Assembly (NCBI GenBank): GCA_030726915.1 | Contig: JANRCR010000054.1 | Coordinates: 1 to 53,819, forward strand | Length of the DNA: 53,819 nucleotides | Direction of reading: 5' to 3' | DNA from: Candidatus Nanopelagicales bacterium | GTDB lineage: Bacteria; Actinomycetota; Actinomycetes; S36-B12 | Shown: positions 29,348-39,526 of the stretch, one piece after another | Layout of the letters: every line of letters starts with the position of its first letter | How positions within the stretch are numbered: position 1 is the stretch's first letter | The notes under the pieces: generated by a model | Told to the model about the DNA's origin: nothing | The model's database searches: none | The model's input: the letters and a program-made list of their open reading frames with translations, nothing else | Translations under genes and position numbers: made by a program

Positions 29348-30709
29348 TCAGTCTGACAGCGTCAGGGACGCACGCACAGCGGCCGCAATAGCCTCCGCAG
29401 CATCCCGGGCCTGCTCGACAGAGGGTGCTTCGACCATGACCCTGACGAGCGGCTCAGTGCCTGACGGCCGCAGGAGCACCCGACCTGTCTCCCCCAGGGA
29501 TCGCTCCATGGCGTCCACAACCGCCCGCACCTCCGGGCTGCGATCAAGTCCTGACTTGTCAACGTCACGGACATTGATCAGCACCTGTGGGAGTTGGGTC
29601 ATAACGGATGCAAGATCACGCAGGTCACGCCCGGTCTGCGCCATCCGAGTGAGCAGCGCGAGGGCGGTAAGAAGTCCATCACCCGTCGTTGACCGCTCCA
29701 GCATGACCACGTGGCCGCTCTGCTCGCCCCCGAGCGAATACCCCGCCGCCTGCATCTCCTCCAAGACGTAACGATCCCCCACCGCGGTGGAGACCACGCC
29801 GATGCCCTGCTGCTCCATAGCGATCCGGAAGCCCAGGTTGGACATCACCGTCGCAACTACGGTCTCTTTGGCGAGCGTTCCCGCCTCGTGCATGCCGAGT
29901 GCCAGGATGGCCAGGATCTGATCTCCGTCCACCACGTCCCCCGAGGCATCCACGGCCAGGCATCGATCGGCATCGCCATCGTGCGCTATGCCAATGTCGG
30001 CACCGTGCTCGACGACCGCGGCGATGAGATCCCCGAGGTGGGTGCTCCCGCAACCATCATTGATGTTCAAGCCATCCGGTGATGCATGGATCGCGACCAC
30101 CTGGGCACCCGCACGCCGCAGTGCGTCCGGAGCGACCGACGATGACGCTCCGTTGGCGCAGTCCACAACGACGGAGAGTCCGGACAGCGGTGTTGTCACG
30201 ACTCCTAAAACGTGGTTGACGTACTCTTCACGAGCACCTTCCAGGGCCCGTACGCGACCGACCCCGGCGCCCGTCGGTCGGTCCCAGGACTCATGGAGAC
30301 GTGACTCGATGGCGTCCTCAATGTCATCTGCGAGCTTGAAGCCGCGCGCATCGAAGAACTTGATGCCGTTATCGGGCATGGCATTGTGGGAGGCCGACAA
30401 CATGACGCCGAGGCTGGCGCCGTGGCGGACGGTGAGATAGGCGACAGCCGGGGTGGGCAACTCACCCGCGAGCAGCACATCGACTCCCGCACTCGCTAGA
30501 CCAGCGACCACTGCGGCTTCGAGGAACTCACCACTCGCCCGCGGATCCCTGGCCACGACCGCCGTGGGTCGAGATCCATCGGGTGCGAGGGCACCCGCGT
30601 CACCGAGCACGTGCGCAGCGGATGCGGCGAGGGAGAGAGCCAATTCGGCTGTCAGGTCGCGATTGGCCAGGCCACGCACACCGTCGGTACCGAAGAGGCG
30701 CCCGCTCAC
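29348..30709 (-). CDS. glmM: Phosphoglucosamine mutase
   Basis: A 453-residue enzyme interconverting glucosamine 6- and 1-phosphate. The phosphorylated serine S107 lies in SASHN (105-109), the metal loop is DGDADR, the sugar-binding loop GGEQSGH, and the phosphate-binding loop RPSGTEP. GTG start. It stands between rpsI and glmS, so ribosomal protein and wall-precursor genes are read together. Confidence 0.98.
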   Translation of the reverse strand: MSGRLFGTDGVRGLANRDLTAELALSLAASAAHVLGDAGALAPDGSRPTAVVARDPRASGEFLEAAVVAGLASAGVDVLLAGELPTPAVAYLTVRHGASLGVMLSASHNAMPDNGIKFFDARGFKLADDIEDAIESRLHESWDRPTGAGVGRVRALEGAREEYVNHVLGVVTTPLSGLSVVVDCANGASSSVAPDALRRAGAQVVAIHASPDGLNINDGCGSTHLGDLIAAVVEHGADIGIAHDGDADRCLAVDASGDVVDGDQILAILALGMHEAGTLAKETVVATVMSNLGFRIAMEQQGIGVVSTAVGDRYVLEEMQAAGYSLGGEQSGHVVMLERSTTGDGLLTALALLTRMAQTGRDLRDLASVMTQLPQVLINVRDVDKSGLDRSPEVRAVVDAMERSLGETGRVLLRPSGTEPLVRVMVEAPSVEQARDAAEAIAAAVRASLTLSD

Positions 30710-30719
30710 GCCAACCGCC

Positions 30720-31211
30720 CTAACGCTTGCTGTACTGGGGTGCCTTGCGGGCCTTCTTCAGGCCGTACTTCTTGCGCTCCTTGGCCCGTGGATCGCGCGT
30801 GAGGAATCCCGCCTTCTTGAGCGAGGGTCGATTCCCCTCTGTGTCGATCTCGTTGAGGGACCGGGCGATGCCCAGCCGCAAGGCTCCCGCCTGACCGGAA
30901 ACACCGCCACCACTGATGCGCGCCATGACGTCGTAGCGGCCCTCAAGTCCGAGGGTGACGAAGGGCTCATTCACTGCCTGCTGATGCACACGATTCGGGA
31001 AGTAGGTCTCCAGGTCACGCCCGTTGATCGTCCACCGCCCCGTGCCGGGGACGATGCGCACGCGAGCGATGGCCTGCTTGCGTCGCCCCGTCGCACCCCC
31101 TGGCGCTGTGACGATCACACGCTCGGCAGAAGCCGACGCGCTCGACGGCGTCTCACTGGTGTACTCCGAGGGGATCTCCTCTTCGAGGATCTCGGTCTCA
31201 GAAACGGTCAC
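30720..31211 (-). CDS. rpsI: Ribosomal protein S9 (uS9)
   Basis: A 163-residue S9 whose C-terminal tail ([12 protein letters not shown]) reaches the P-site tRNA. The first 35 residues form an acidic, Ser/Glu-rich extension not present in E. coli S9 but common in actinobacteria. The GTG start has AAAGGA 7 bases upstream. It follows rplM, the standard pair. Confidence 0.98.
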   Translation of the reverse strand: MTVSETEILEEEIPSEYTSETPSSASASAERVIVTAPGGATGRRKQAIARVRIVPGTGRWTINGRDLETYFPNRVHQQAVNEPFVTLGLEGRYDVMARISGGGVSGQAGALRLGIARSLNEIDTEGNRPSLKKAGFLTRDPRAKERKKYGLKKARKAPQYSKR

Positions 31212-31244
31212 GGGGTGTTCCTTTCGCAGACTGCGCCACGATCG

Positions 31245-31688
31245 CTACTGCGCGACCTGCGTGATGGTGTACGGCGTGGGCATTTGGGCGGCATGGGGAT
31301 GATCAGGGCCGGCGTACACCTTGAGCTTGGAAATCTGCTGCCGACCGAGCTTGTTGTGCGGGAGCATTCCCTTGACAGCCTTTTCCACTGCACGGCGGGG
31401 ATTGTTTTTGAGCAGCTCCGTGTACGGCGTCGCGCGCAAACCGCCGGGGTAGCCGGAGTGGCGGTAGTCCATCTTTTGCTCACGCTTGCTGCCGGTGAGG
31501 GCCACCTTGTCGGCATTGATGATGATGACGAAGTCACCCGTGTCAACGTGAGGGGCAAAGACAGGCTTGTGCTTGCCCCGGAGCAGGGTCGCTGTGTGAG
31601 TCGCAAGCCGACCGAGGACGACATCAGCGGCATCAATGACGAGCCACTCGCGGGTGATCTCGCCCGGCTTTGGGGTGTACGTACGCAC
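31245..31688 (-). CDS. rplM: Ribosomal protein L13 (uL13)
   Basis: A 147-residue L13, starting [14 protein letters not shown] and containing [14 protein letters not shown] and [10 protein letters not shown]. The GTG at 31688 is chosen: it has GAAGG 5 bases upstream and gives the family length, while an ATG at 31748 would add 20 unlike residues. Confidence 0.97.
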   Translation of the reverse strand: MRTYTPKPGEITREWLVIDAADVVLGRLATHTATLLRGKHKPVFAPHVDTGDFVIIINADKVALTGSKREQKMDYRHSGYPGGLRATPYTELLKNNPRRAVEKAVKGMLPHNKLGRQQISKLKVYAGPDHPHAAQMPTPYTITQVAQ

Positions 31689-31757
31689 GTGGACCTTCAC
31701 TCGCTCGAGGGACGCTGAGCGCCCGGTCATGTCCGGGAGCGAACACAACGATCGCCT

Positions 31758-31787
31758 AGGTTACCCGGGGTATCGGCAGGGGGTCAA
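31758..31787 (-). promoter_or_regulatory. Possible rplM-rpsI promoter
   Basis: On the minus strand TTGACC (31787-31782) and TAACCT (31763-31758) are 18 bases apart, about 70 bases before the rplM start and just past the truA terminator-like hairpin. The -35 is good and the -10 weak. Confidence 0.4.
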
Positions 31788-31822
31788 AACGGCCCCGTCT
31801 TCCCCCGTGGGACGTGCCATAA

Positions 31823-31888
31823 ACCCCGTCCCTGGTCACCCCGCCTGGGATCGTCCCAGGCGATCACCGCCGGGGTGAGGGACGGGGT
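31823..31888 (-). terminator. Two-tier hairpin after truA
   Basis: ACCCCGTCCC at 31823-31832 pairs with 31879-31888, extended by CACCCC/GGGGTG past a small bulge. Inside it an 8-bp stem (31843-31850/31854-31861) closes on a 3-base loop. It lies just beyond the truA stop and before the proposed rplM promoter, so termination is likely. A role as an L13-responsive leader cannot be excluded. Confidence 0.65.
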
Positions 31889-31898
31889 CCGGTCGAGT

Positions 31899-32717
31899 TT
31901 AAGGACCGTCTCCGTCGGCACAGCTGCGCACGGAGCGGGTGATCTGCTGCCGAGCAGCAAGCTCAGAGTCCGGTGGGTAGGTGACCTGTTCCAAGACCAG
32001 GCCATGGGGAGGCATGACGGTGACATGAGGATCTCGGATTCGCGCTGCAACAACACCGGCGGGCCAGTCAACGGGCTTCCGGCCCTCCCCCACCGGGACC
32101 AGAACTCCCACGAGGCCCCGCACGAGTGTGTGGCAGAAGGCATCGGCGCTCACCGTCATGTCCGCCAATCCCGTCGGCCCCCTGCGCCATGTGAGGCTGA
32201 GTAGCCGCCGGATCGTCGAGCCCCGTTCAGGGGGTCTGCACAGCGCTGCAAAATCGTGCGCGCCGAGCAGGGCGGCTGCTGCATCGTTCATCGCCGTGAG
32301 ATCCAGTTGGCGGCGGATTCGCACCACCTCTCGGCGCCGGAGGGGGTCCCATACCGTTGGGGCATCGCAGATGAGATACCGGTAGGTGCGGGAGAGCGCC
32401 GAGAAACGCGCATCAAAACCCGCCGGAGCCACGCGTACGTCGGTCAGCCAGACATCATCGGGCAGCAGTCCACGCAAACCTCGGGGAAGCGTGTCAAAAC
32501 CGGTGTCGGTGGGCACGTCCACGTGAGCGACCTGGCCGCGCGCATGGACCCCCGCATCAGTCCGACCCGCACAGTGGACGACCGCGGGCGTAGGCAGACG
32601 CAGTGCAATCGCAAGCGCCTCTTCGACGACTCCCTGCACCGTGCGCTGGCCGGGCTGGATCGCCCAGCCAGCAAAGTCCGTGCCGTCGTAGGCGATGTCA
32701 AGTCGTAGCCGGATCAT
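31899..32717 (-). CDS. truA: tRNA pseudouridine(38-40) synthase TruA
   Basis: A 272-residue enzyme modifying the anticodon arm of many tRNAs. The catalytic aspartate D54 is in GRTDAGVHARGQ, and the N-terminus reads RLDIAYDGTDFAGW. The ATG at 32717 has GGAGG 5 bases upstream; a frame from 32783 would run back through a hairpin. It sits at the end of the alpha-operon cluster, as in many bacteria. Confidence 0.97.
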   Translation of the reverse strand: MIRLRLDIAYDGTDFAGWAIQPGQRTVQGVVEEALAIALRLPTPAVVHCAGRTDAGVHARGQVAHVDVPTDTGFDTLPRGLRGLLPDDVWLTDVRVAPAGFDARFSALSRTYRYLICDAPTVWDPLRRREVVRIRRQLDLTAMNDAAAALLGAHDFAALCRPPERGSTIRRLLSLTWRRGPTGLADMTVSADAFCHTLVRGLVGVLVPVGEGRKPVDWPAGVVAARIRDPHVTVMPPHGLVLEQVTYPPDSELAARQQITRSVRSCADGDGP

Positions 32718-32738
32718 CACCCCTCCGCACAGTACGAA

Positions 32739-32770
32739 GCGGAGACTTCCCTGTCGAGCAAAGTCTCCGC
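32739..32770 (-). terminator. Hairpin between rplQ and truA
   Basis: GCGGAGACTT at 32739-32748 pairs perfectly with 32761-32770 around a 12-base loop, 23 bases after the rplQ stop. There is no T-run, so it may only partly terminate or protect the upstream message end. Confidence 0.5.
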
Positions 32771-32792
32771 CTTGAGCACACAATCAGACGCG

Positions 32793-33404
32793 TCAGGCCT
32801 TGTCGCCCTTCTCGGCTGCGTCTGCGATCTCCTGGGCTACGTCCGGAGCCGAAGCGTCCACACCCGCGTCCACCACGGCCTCCTCAGCGCTAGCGATCTC
32901 ATCGCCAGCAGCCTCAGCAGCCGTGTCCGTGGCCGTGTCGTCACCCGTCTCCGCGGCAGCGGGAGCGGGAGCGGCCGTCTCGGCGGCCTTGCGCTCCTTG
33001 GCGGCGCGCTTGGTTGCACCCGTCGCCTCAGCCACGGTCTGCTCGGCGAGCGGCTCGACGAGTTCAATGATCACCATGGGCGCATTGTCACCCTTGCGAG
33101 GACCAATCTTGAGGATGCGGGTGTAGCCCCCCTGCCGAGTCTCATAGCGAGGCCCGATCTCGGTGAAGAGGACATGGACGACGTTCTTGTCACGCACGAC
33201 GGTAAGCACGCGACGTCGGGCCGCGAGGTCACCACGCTTGGCGAAGGTAATGAGCCGCTCGGCCAGGGGGCGTAGGCGCTTGGCCTTGGCCTCCGTGGTG
33301 GTGATGCGACCATGTTCGAAGAGGGCGGTGGCCAGGTTGGCGAGCATCAGGCGCTCGTGCGCCGGTCCGCCACCCAGGCGGGGACCCTTGGTTGGGGTAG
33401 GCAT
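32793..33404 (-). CDS. rplQ: Ribosomal protein L17 (bL17) with long acidic tail
   Basis: Residues 1-120 are normal L17 ([21 protein letters not shown], then [18 protein letters not shown]-type sequence). The last 80 residues are a low-complexity Ala/Glu/Asp-rich tail not needed for the fold; actinobacterial L17 often carries one. It follows rpoA by 32 bases. Confidence 0.98.
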   Translation of the reverse strand: MPTPTKGPRLGGGPAHERLMLANLATALFEHGRITTTEAKAKRLRPLAERLITFAKRGDLAARRRVLTVVRDKNVVHVLFTEIGPRYETRQGGYTRILKIGPRKGDNAPMVIIELVEPLAEQTVAEATGATKRAAKERKAAETAAPAPAAAETGDDTATDTAAEAAGDEIASAEEAVVDAGVDASAPDVAQEIADAAEKGDKA

Positions 33405-33436
33405 GTGAAAACTCCTTGTCGCGGGTGGCTGATCGG

Positions 33437-34459
33437 TTAGAGCTGCTCGTCCTCAACGAAGCCGAGGTCGTCATCGTCCTCGTCATCGCTGAAGTACACG
33501 GCAGCGCCGGGGTCAAACCCGGGGGGGCTGTCCTTGAGGGCCAACCCGAGGGAGATGAGTTTGACCTTCACCTCATCGATGGACTTGGCGCCGAAGTTGC
33601 GGATGTCAAGGAGATCGGCCTCACTGCGGCCGATGAGTTCACCCACCGTGTGGATCCCCTCACGCTTGAGACAGTTGTACGAACGCACGGTGAGGTCAAG
33701 TTGCTCGATCGGTGTCGACAGCTGCTCAGCGACAAAGGCGTCAGCCGGTGACGGACCGATGTCGATTCCCTCAGCGTCGACATTGAGCTCACGGGCCAGG
33801 CCGAAGAGCTCGACGAGTGTCTTGCCAGCGGAGGCCACCGCGTCACGGGGGAGCATCGATGACTTCGTCTCGACGTCAATCACCAGTTTGTCGAAGTCGG
33901 TGCGCTGCTCCACCCGAGTCGCCTCGACCCGGTAGGTCACCTTGAGGACGGGAGAGTAGATGGAATCAATCGGGATCCGGCCGATCTCCTGGCCGGGCTG
34001 CTTGTTCAAAGCAGCCGAGACATAGCCACGCCCGCGCTCGACGACAAGCTCCATCTCCAACTTGCCCTTGTCGTTCAACGTCGCGATATGCAGGTCCGGA
34101 TTGTGCACCTCGACACCGGCCGGGGGCGCAATGTCGGCAGCAACAACGGCTCCGGGGCCCTGCTTGCGCAGATACATGACCACGGGCTCATCGTGATCGG
34201 AGGAAACAACGAGTTGCTTGATGTTGAGGATCATCTCGGTGACGTCCTCTTTGACCCCGGGAATCGTGGTGAACTCGTGGAGCACACCGTCGATGCGCAG
34301 GCTCGTGACCGCAGCTCCCGGTATGGACGAGAGGAGTGTCCTGCGCATGGAGTTGCCCAGGGTGTAGCCGAAGCCGGGCTCGAGGGGCTCGAGAATGAAA
34401 CGCGATCGGAACTCGCTGATCGGCTCTTCGGTGAGAATAGGGCGCTGCGTGATGAGCAC
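33437..34459 (-). CDS. rpoA: RNA polymerase alpha subunit
   Basis: A 340-residue alpha subunit. The N-terminal dimer and assembly domain ([14 protein letters not shown], near residue 36) is joined by a linker to the C-terminal DNA- and activator-binding domain ([19 protein letters not shown], ending [16 protein letters not shown]). A very acidic tail closes the protein. It lies between rpsD and rplQ as in all alpha operons. Confidence 0.99.
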   Translation of the reverse strand: MLITQRPILTEEPISEFRSRFILEPLEPGFGYTLGNSMRRTLLSSIPGAAVTSLRIDGVLHEFTTIPGVKEDVTEMILNIKQLVVSSDHDEPVVMYLRKQGPGAVVAADIAPPAGVEVHNPDLHIATLNDKGKLEMELVVERGRGYVSAALNKQPGQEIGRIPIDSIYSPVLKVTYRVEATRVEQRTDFDKLVIDVETKSSMLPRDAVASAGKTLVELFGLARELNVDAEGIDIGPSPADAFVAEQLSTPIEQLDLTVRSYNCLKREGIHTVGELIGRSEADLLDIRNFGAKSIDEVKVKLISLGLALKDSPPGFDPGAAVYFSDDEDDDDLGFVEDEQL

Positions 34460-34511
34460 GGATGATCCTTTCGGCGACGTCCGCTATATGACGCCGGGTT
34501 GAGGGAAGGAC

Positions 34512-35138
<627 letters not shown>

Positions 35139-35158
35139 GGTGGTGTGATTCTCCGTTC

Positions 35159-35566
35159 TCAGACGCGGCGGCGCTTGGGCGGGCGGCACCCGTTAAAGGG
35201 CACCGGGGTGACGTCCTGGATGGACCCAACTTCCAGGCCGGTGGCCTGGAGGGAGCGGATGGCGGTCTCGCGGCCTGAGCCGGGACCCTTAACAAACACG
35301 TCGACCTTGCGCATCCCGTGTTCCATCGCGCGTCGAGCAGCGGCCTCAGCGGCCATCTGAGCCGCAAAGGGAGTCGACTTGCGGCTCCCCTTGAAGCCCA
35401 CCTGCCCAGAACTTGACCAGGCGATCACAGCCCCACTCGGGTCGGTAATCGACACGATCGTGTTATTGAACGTGCTCTTGATGTGCGCGTGCCCGTGGGC
35501 GACGTTCTTCTTTTCCTTGCGACGCACTTTCTTCGCGCCGGCTTTTGCTCCGGTCTTGGGAGGCAT
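35159..35566 (-). CDS. rpsK: Ribosomal protein S11 (uS11)
   Basis: A 135-residue S11 lining the mRNA exit platform. It has a Lys-rich N-terminus, [18 protein letters not shown], and ends [11 protein letters not shown]. It lies 20 bases before rpsD. Confidence 0.98.
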   Translation of the reverse strand: MPPKTGAKAGAKKVRRKEKKNVAHGHAHIKSTFNNTIVSITDPSGAVIAWSSSGQVGFKGSRKSTPFAAQMAAEAAARRAMEHGMRKVDVFVKGPGSGRETAIRSLQATGLEVGSIQDVTPVPFNGCRPPKRRRV

Positions 35567-35626
35567 ATCTATTCTCCTGAGGTCATCGGTCCGCTGGACT
35601 CCGGTTGAGCGCAGACCCGCGGACTA

Positions 35627-36004
35627 CTACTTAGTGGCCTTCTTCTTGCCGGCGACGGTCTTGCGTGGGCCCTTTCGCGTGCGGGCATTGGTGTGCGTTC
35701 GCTGGCCGTGCACGGGAAGGCCACGACGGTGGCGGATCCCCTGGTAGCAGCCGATTTCAACCTTGCGCCGGATATCGGCGGCAACCTCGCGGCGGAGGTC
35801 ACCCTCCACCCGAACATTGGCCTCGATCCAGTCGCGCAGAGCGATCACCTGATCATCGGTGAGGTCACCGGATCTCAGGTCGGGGCTGATGCCGGTAGCG
35901 GCCAGCGCCTCAGCAGCGCGAGACCGGCCGATGCCGTAAACATATGTGAGCGCGATTGCCATCCGCTTGTCGCGGGGCAGGTCAACGCCTACCAGACGTG
36001 CCAT
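35627..36004 (-). CDS. rpsM: Ribosomal protein S13 (uS13)
   Basis: A 125-residue S13 at the small-subunit head, contacting the P-site tRNA. Signature: [35 protein letters not shown], and a Lys-rich tail. The ATG at 36004 is fixed by the conserved [14 protein letters not shown] start. The preceding 200 bases are non-coding and highly structured. Confidence 0.98.
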   Translation of the reverse strand: MARLVGVDLPRDKRMAIALTYVYGIGRSRAAEALAATGISPDLRSGDLTDDQVIALRDWIEANVRVEGDLRREVAADIRRKVEIGCYQGIRHRRGLPVHGQRTHTNARTRKGPRKTVAGKKKATK

Positions 36005-36204
36005 GGGTGTCCTCTTCTTTAACTCGGGAGGTGTGGAGCGACACCGGTCCCCTCCACCCGGAGGGGTCCTCGGCCTCACGTCCGAGGGTGGCATCCCGCT
36101 GCCTGCACGTGCCGGCTGCGGGGGTCGGGTGCCGCGGGCCACAGACCGGTCGGTCCGTGGTGAGCGTGTCCGGGTTGTGTCTCCCTCGCACGCGCGACTC
36201 GTCA
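36005..36204 (-). promoter_or_regulatory. Structured rpmJ-rpsM spacer with four hairpins
   Basis: The spacer is 200 bases, far longer than others in the cluster. It contains four consecutive stems: 36030-36045 (5 bp), 36049-36066 (7-bp stem, 4-base loop), 36068-36087 (6 bp) and 36139-36160 (9 bp with one G-U). Start codon and ribosome binding region follow at once. In E. coli S4 binds a pseudoknot at this place to repress the alpha operon, so an analogous control RNA is plausible; a promoter or attenuator is the alternative. Confidence 0.5.
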
Positions 36205-36318
36205 TCAGCCTTGGCGCTGCTTATGACGAACGTTGTCGCAAATAACCATGACCCGGCCATGACGGCGGATCACCTTGCACTTGTCGCAAATCTTCTTAAC
36301 GCTGGGCTTAACCTTCAC
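36205..36318 (-). CDS. rpmJ: Ribosomal protein L36 (bL36), zinc-binding type
   Basis: A 37-residue protein read by hand: it starts [18 protein letters not shown] after a GTG and ends NVRHKQRQG. The C-x2-C...C...H zinc ligands (C11, C14, C27, H32) are all present, so it is the C+ form. A GGTGGG lies upstream. It follows infA by 44 bases. Confidence 0.97.
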   Translation of the reverse strand: MKVKPSVKKICDKCKVIRRHGRVMVICDNVRHKQRQG

Positions 36319-36362
36319 CGGAATCCCACCTCTCTAGCTGACACCGGCTCCACCTGAAACCA

Positions 36363-36584
36363 TCACTTGTACCTGTAGACGATGCGACCCCGAGTCAGGT
36401 CATAGGGCGACAGCTCTACGACAACTCGGTCATCCGGGAGGATCCGGATGTAGTGCATCCGCATCTTCCCGCTGATGTGGGCCAGGACCTTGTGACCATT
36501 GTCCAATTCCACTCGAAACATGGCGTTGGGAAGCGACTCCGTGATCGTGCCCTCAAGCTCGATCGCGCCGTCCTTCTTGCTCAT
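36363..36584 (-). CDS. infA: Translation initiation factor IF-1
   Basis: A 73-residue OB-fold protein that occupies the ribosomal A site during initiation. It starts [26 protein letters not shown] and ends [11 protein letters not shown]. The ATG at 36584 gives the family start; the longer frame to 36626 adds 14 unrelated residues. The leader contains a hairpin at 36623-36646. Confidence 0.98.
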   Translation of the reverse strand: MSKKDGAIELEGTITESLPNAMFRVELDNGHKVLAHISGKMRMHYIRILPDDRVVVELSPYDLTRGRIVYRYK

Positions 36585-36622
36585 TCCCTCTGCCTTCATT
36601 CGAAAGGGCCCCACGCATGTAA

Positions 36623-36646
36623 GCACCCGTCCCTATGGGCGGGTGC
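36623..36646. promoter_or_regulatory. Hairpin in the infA leader
   Basis: GCACCCGTCC at 36623-36632 pairs with 36637-36646 (one G-U) around a CTAT loop, about 40 bases before the infA start. The map-infA spacer of 157 bases should hold a promoter; TACACT on the minus strand is the best -10 I see, without a clear -35. Confidence 0.4.
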
Positions 36647-36714
36647 GGACACGAACAGGGATGCCCGATATCAGCCTGCCAAGTGTACGCAGGGAGGCTC
36701 GCCGTACCTAATCC

Positions 36715-36742
36715 GGCCCTCCCATCCGATAGTCGGAGGGCC
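36715..36742. terminator. Hairpin at the end of map
   Basis: An 8-bp perfect stem, GGCCCTCC at 36715-36722 with 36735-36742, lies immediately after (and touching) the map stop codon. The loop is 12 bases. There is no T-run. It likely ends the secY-adk-map message. Confidence 0.5.
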
Positions 36743-37527
36743 TAGGGGCGTACCTCACCCAGCGCTGTGAGCACCCAGGGGCCGTCCTCCGTGATGGCCA
36801 CGGTGTGCTCCCAGTGGGCCGCGGGCGAGGCATCGCAGGCAGCGACCGTCCACTCATCATCGAGGACCTGCACATCAGCGGCACCGAGGACCACCATGGG
36901 CTCGACGGCCAACGCCATGCCGGGCTTGAGCCGGGGGCCTCGACCGGGTCGACCGTAGTTGGGCACCGCCGGCTCCATGTGCATGCGCGAACCGATCCCG
37001 TGGCCGACGTAATCCTCGACGATGCCGTAGTGGTCTCCAGCGGCCCTGATGCGGGACTCCACTGCGTGGCCGATGTCAGAGAGGCGACCCCCGGGGCGCG
37101 CCGCTGCTAGCCCCGCCCACAGCGCCTCCTCTGTGATCCGTGACAGTTCGGCCACATCAGGCGTCACGTCTCCCACAGCGACGGTGATAGCAGCATCTCC
37201 ATGCCACCCATCCACGATGGCTCCACAGTCAACAGACACCAGATCACCAGCGGCGAGAATGCGCGGCCCCGGTATGCCGTGAACGACTTCGTCATTGACG
37301 GACACACAGATGTGGGCCGGGAAGCCGTGGTAGCCGAGGAACGAGGGGGTAGCGCCCTCACCGCGGATAGATTCAGCCGCAATATCGTCCAAGGCTGCGG
37401 TCGTCACACCTGCCGAAACCGCATCCCTGATTCGGGCCAACGTATGAGCCACAACAAGTCCCGCGACCCGCATGGCTTCCAGCTCACCCGGTGTTTTGAC
37501 TTCAATACGGTCACCGCTACGAAACAT
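36742..37527 (-). CDS. map: Type I methionine aminopeptidase
   Basis: A 261-residue enzyme removing initiator methionine. The five metal ligands are visible: Asp in VDCGAI, Asp in GDAAITVAVG, His in VGHGIG, Glu in VEPMVV and Glu in HWEHTVA. There is no N-terminal SH3-binding extension. It lies 3 bases after adk; the secY-adk-map order is classic. Confidence 0.98.
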   Translation of the reverse strand: MFRSGDRIEVKTPGELEAMRVAGLVVAHTLARIRDAVSAGVTTAALDDIAAESIRGEGATPSFLGYHGFPAHICVSVNDEVVHGIPGPRILAAGDLVSVDCGAIVDGWHGDAAITVAVGDVTPDVAELSRITEEALWAGLAAARPGGRLSDIGHAVESRIRAAGDHYGIVEDYVGHGIGSRMHMEPAVPNYGRPGRGPRLKPGMALAVEPMVVLGAADVQVLDDEWTVAACDASPAAHWEHTVAITEDGPWVLTALGEVRP

Positions 37528-37530
37528 CAG

Positions 37531-38094
37531 TCAGGCGTCCACGGCGGCAAGAATTCGGGCGGTCACCTCGTCGACCGACCCCATCCCATCGACCTGCACG
37601 AGTAGTCCCTGTTCGCGGTAGACGGCAACGAGCGGTGCCGTCTGCTCGACGTACACCTCGAGTCGACGTCGAATCACCTCTGCCGTGTCATCGACTCGGC
37701 CCTGGTCCTGAGCGCGCTTGAGTAACCGCTGGGTGACCTCATCCTTGTCGACGGTCAGCTCCACGACATGACTCAGGTGGACTCCATCCGACTGCAGCAT
37801 CATGTCAAGTTCGGTGACCTGCTCCAGCGTGCGTGGATACCCGTCCAGCATGAATCCGGGTCGGCAATCATCGTGAGATAGCCGGTCGCGCACCATCGCA
37901 TTCGTCACTGAATCCGGCACATACTCGCCCGCGCTCATGTATCGCTGGGCCTCTTCGCCCAGCGGTGTACCGGCACTGACATTGGCTCGGAAGATATCCC
38001 CCGTCGAGATGTGCGGGATGCCCAGAACACCCGCTACGACGAGCGCTTGAGTCCCCTTGCCAGCCCCCGGGGGGCCCATGATCACCAGCCGCAT
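37531..38094 (-). CDS. adk: Adenylate kinase (short-lid form)
   Basis: A 187-residue kinase interconverting ATP, ADP and AMP. The P-loop is GPPGAGKGT (7-15), followed by STGDIFRAN and DGYPRT. The lid is short and has no zinc-finger cysteines, the actinobacterial form. Start and secY stop share one base (TGATG), so translation is coupled. Confidence 0.98.
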   Translation of the reverse strand: MRLVIMGPPGAGKGTQALVVAGVLGIPHISTGDIFRANVSAGTPLGEEAQRYMSAGEYVPDSVTNAMVRDRLSHDDCRPGFMLDGYPRTLEQVTELDMMLQSDGVHLSHVVELTVDKDEVTQRLLKRAQDQGRVDDTAEVIRRRLEVYVEQTAPLVAVYREQGLLVQVDGMGSVDEVTARILAAVDA

Positions 38095-39392
38095 CAGCGG
38101 AGGAAGCCCTCGTAGTTGCGTTGCTGCAACTGGGAATCGATCTGCTTGACCGTATCCAGACCCACCCCGACGACGATGAGGAGGCTGATGCCACCGAAGA
38201 CGAACTGATCACCGATACCGATGAGATTGAAGGCGAAGACGGGCACGACCGCGATGGCGCCCAGGTAGATAGCCCCGGGGAACGTGAGGCGATTCAGCAC
38301 GTAGGAGAGGTACTCCGCCGTCGGTTTGCCGGCGCGGATGCCCGGGATGAATCCACCGTACTTCTTCATGTTGTCCGCCACGTCAACGGGATTGAACGTG
38401 ATGGAGACGTAGAAGTAGGTAAAGAAGACGGTCATAAAGAAGAAGAAGAGGAGGTACCACGTCGTTGTTCCAGTGGAAAAATTCGTCGCAATCCACTGCG
38501 CCCACTCCGCCTGGCTGCCCGTCAGTTGGACGAGGAGGGTGGGCAGGAAGAGCAGCGACGAGGCGAAGATGACGGGAATCACACCCGCCATGTTGACCTT
38601 GAGGGGGATGTAGGTGGAGGTGCCGCCGTACATGCGACGTCCCACCATGCGCTTCGCGTACTGGACGGGAATCCGCCGCTGACCCTGCTCGACGAAGACA
38701 ACGAGGGCAAGGACAACGAGGGATACCAGGAGCGTGAGCGCGAAGGAGAAGGTCCCGCGGCTCACGAAGACGTTGATGAATTGGGCGGGGATCGTGGCGA
38801 TGATGGAGGTGAAAATCAGGAGGGACATCCCGTTGCCGACACCGCGCTCGGTGATGAGCTCGCCCAGCCACATGATGACCGCGGTGCCCGCTGTCATCAC
38901 AATGACCATGACCACAATGAGCAGCGGACTCTGATTGGGAATCAGCTGCTCGTTGCAACCGCTGAAGAGTTGTCCGGGGGTGCGGGCAAGGGAGAGAATC
39001 GCGGTCGACTGCAGGATCGCGAGACCAATGGTCAGGTAGCGCGTGTACTGCGTGATCTTGGCCTGACCGGACTGCCCTTCCTTCTTGAGCATCTCCAACC
39101 GAGGGATGACGACCGTGAGCAGTTGGATGATGATGCTGGCGGTGATGTACGGCATGATGCCGAGCGCGAAGACGGACAACTGCAATAGCGCGCCGCCGCT
39201 GAAGAGATTGATGACCGCATAGACAGAGTTGTCAGAGGTCTGGTCGATACACCGCTGGATGGCCGAATAGTCGACGCCAGGCGTTGGCACCACTGAGCCC
39301 AGGCGGAAGACCGCCAGCATGGCCAGCGTGAAGAGCAGCTTCTTGCGCAGGTCCGGGGTGCGGAACGCCGCGACGAAAGCGCTGAGGTGCAC
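38094..39392 (-). CDS. secY: Preprotein translocase subunit SecY
   Basis: A 432-residue channel protein with ten membrane helices. Landmarks are FTLAMLAVFRLGSVVPTPG near helix 1, ITQYTRYLTIGLA, GNGMSLLIF in helix 5 and QGQRRIPVQYAKR in the cytoplasmic loop that binds SecA and the ribosome. The GTG start has GGAGGT 5 bases upstream. Confidence 0.98.
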   Translation of the reverse strand: MHLSAFVAAFRTPDLRKKLLFTLAMLAVFRLGSVVPTPGVDYSAIQRCIDQTSDNSVYAVINLFSGGALLQLSVFALGIMPYITASIIIQLLTVVIPRLEMLKKEGQSGQAKITQYTRYLTIGLAILQSTAILSLARTPGQLFSGCNEQLIPNQSPLLIVVMVIVMTAGTAVIMWLGELITERGVGNGMSLLIFTSIIATIPAQFINVFVSRGTFSFALTLLVSLVVLALVVFVEQGQRRIPVQYAKRMVGRRMYGGTSTYIPLKVNMAGVIPVIFASSLLFLPTLLVQLTGSQAEWAQWIATNFSTGTTTWYLLFFFFMTVFFTYFYVSITFNPVDVADNMKKYGGFIPGIRAGKPTAEYLSYVLNRLTFPGAIYLGAIAVVPVFAFNLIGIGDQFVFGGISLLIVVGVGLDTVKQIDSQLQQRNYEGFLR

Positions 39393-39526
39393 GCCTTACC
39401 TCCAAAACGATGCCTGAACACCGCGGTGTCGTGGACGATGACCCCGTCCGATCTCGATGCAGCCTAACCTAGGCTCCCACGAGCACCGGTCCGGCGATCC
39501 TGGGTTGCTCCTTGGTCTGTTAACCG
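39393..39526 (-). other. Spacer between rplO and secY
   Basis: This 134-base gap probably holds a promoter for secY-adk-map. The minus strand has TAGGTT (39471-39466), 74 bases before the secY start, within a small hairpin (AGCCT/AGGCT, 39461-39475). No -35 box stands at the right distance, so this is weak. Confidence 0.35.

Noticed and set aside
38121-39188. 355-codon Asp/Glu/His-rich plus-strand frame
   Set aside because: It is the complement of secY; membrane-helix codons read backwards give such acidic sequence.
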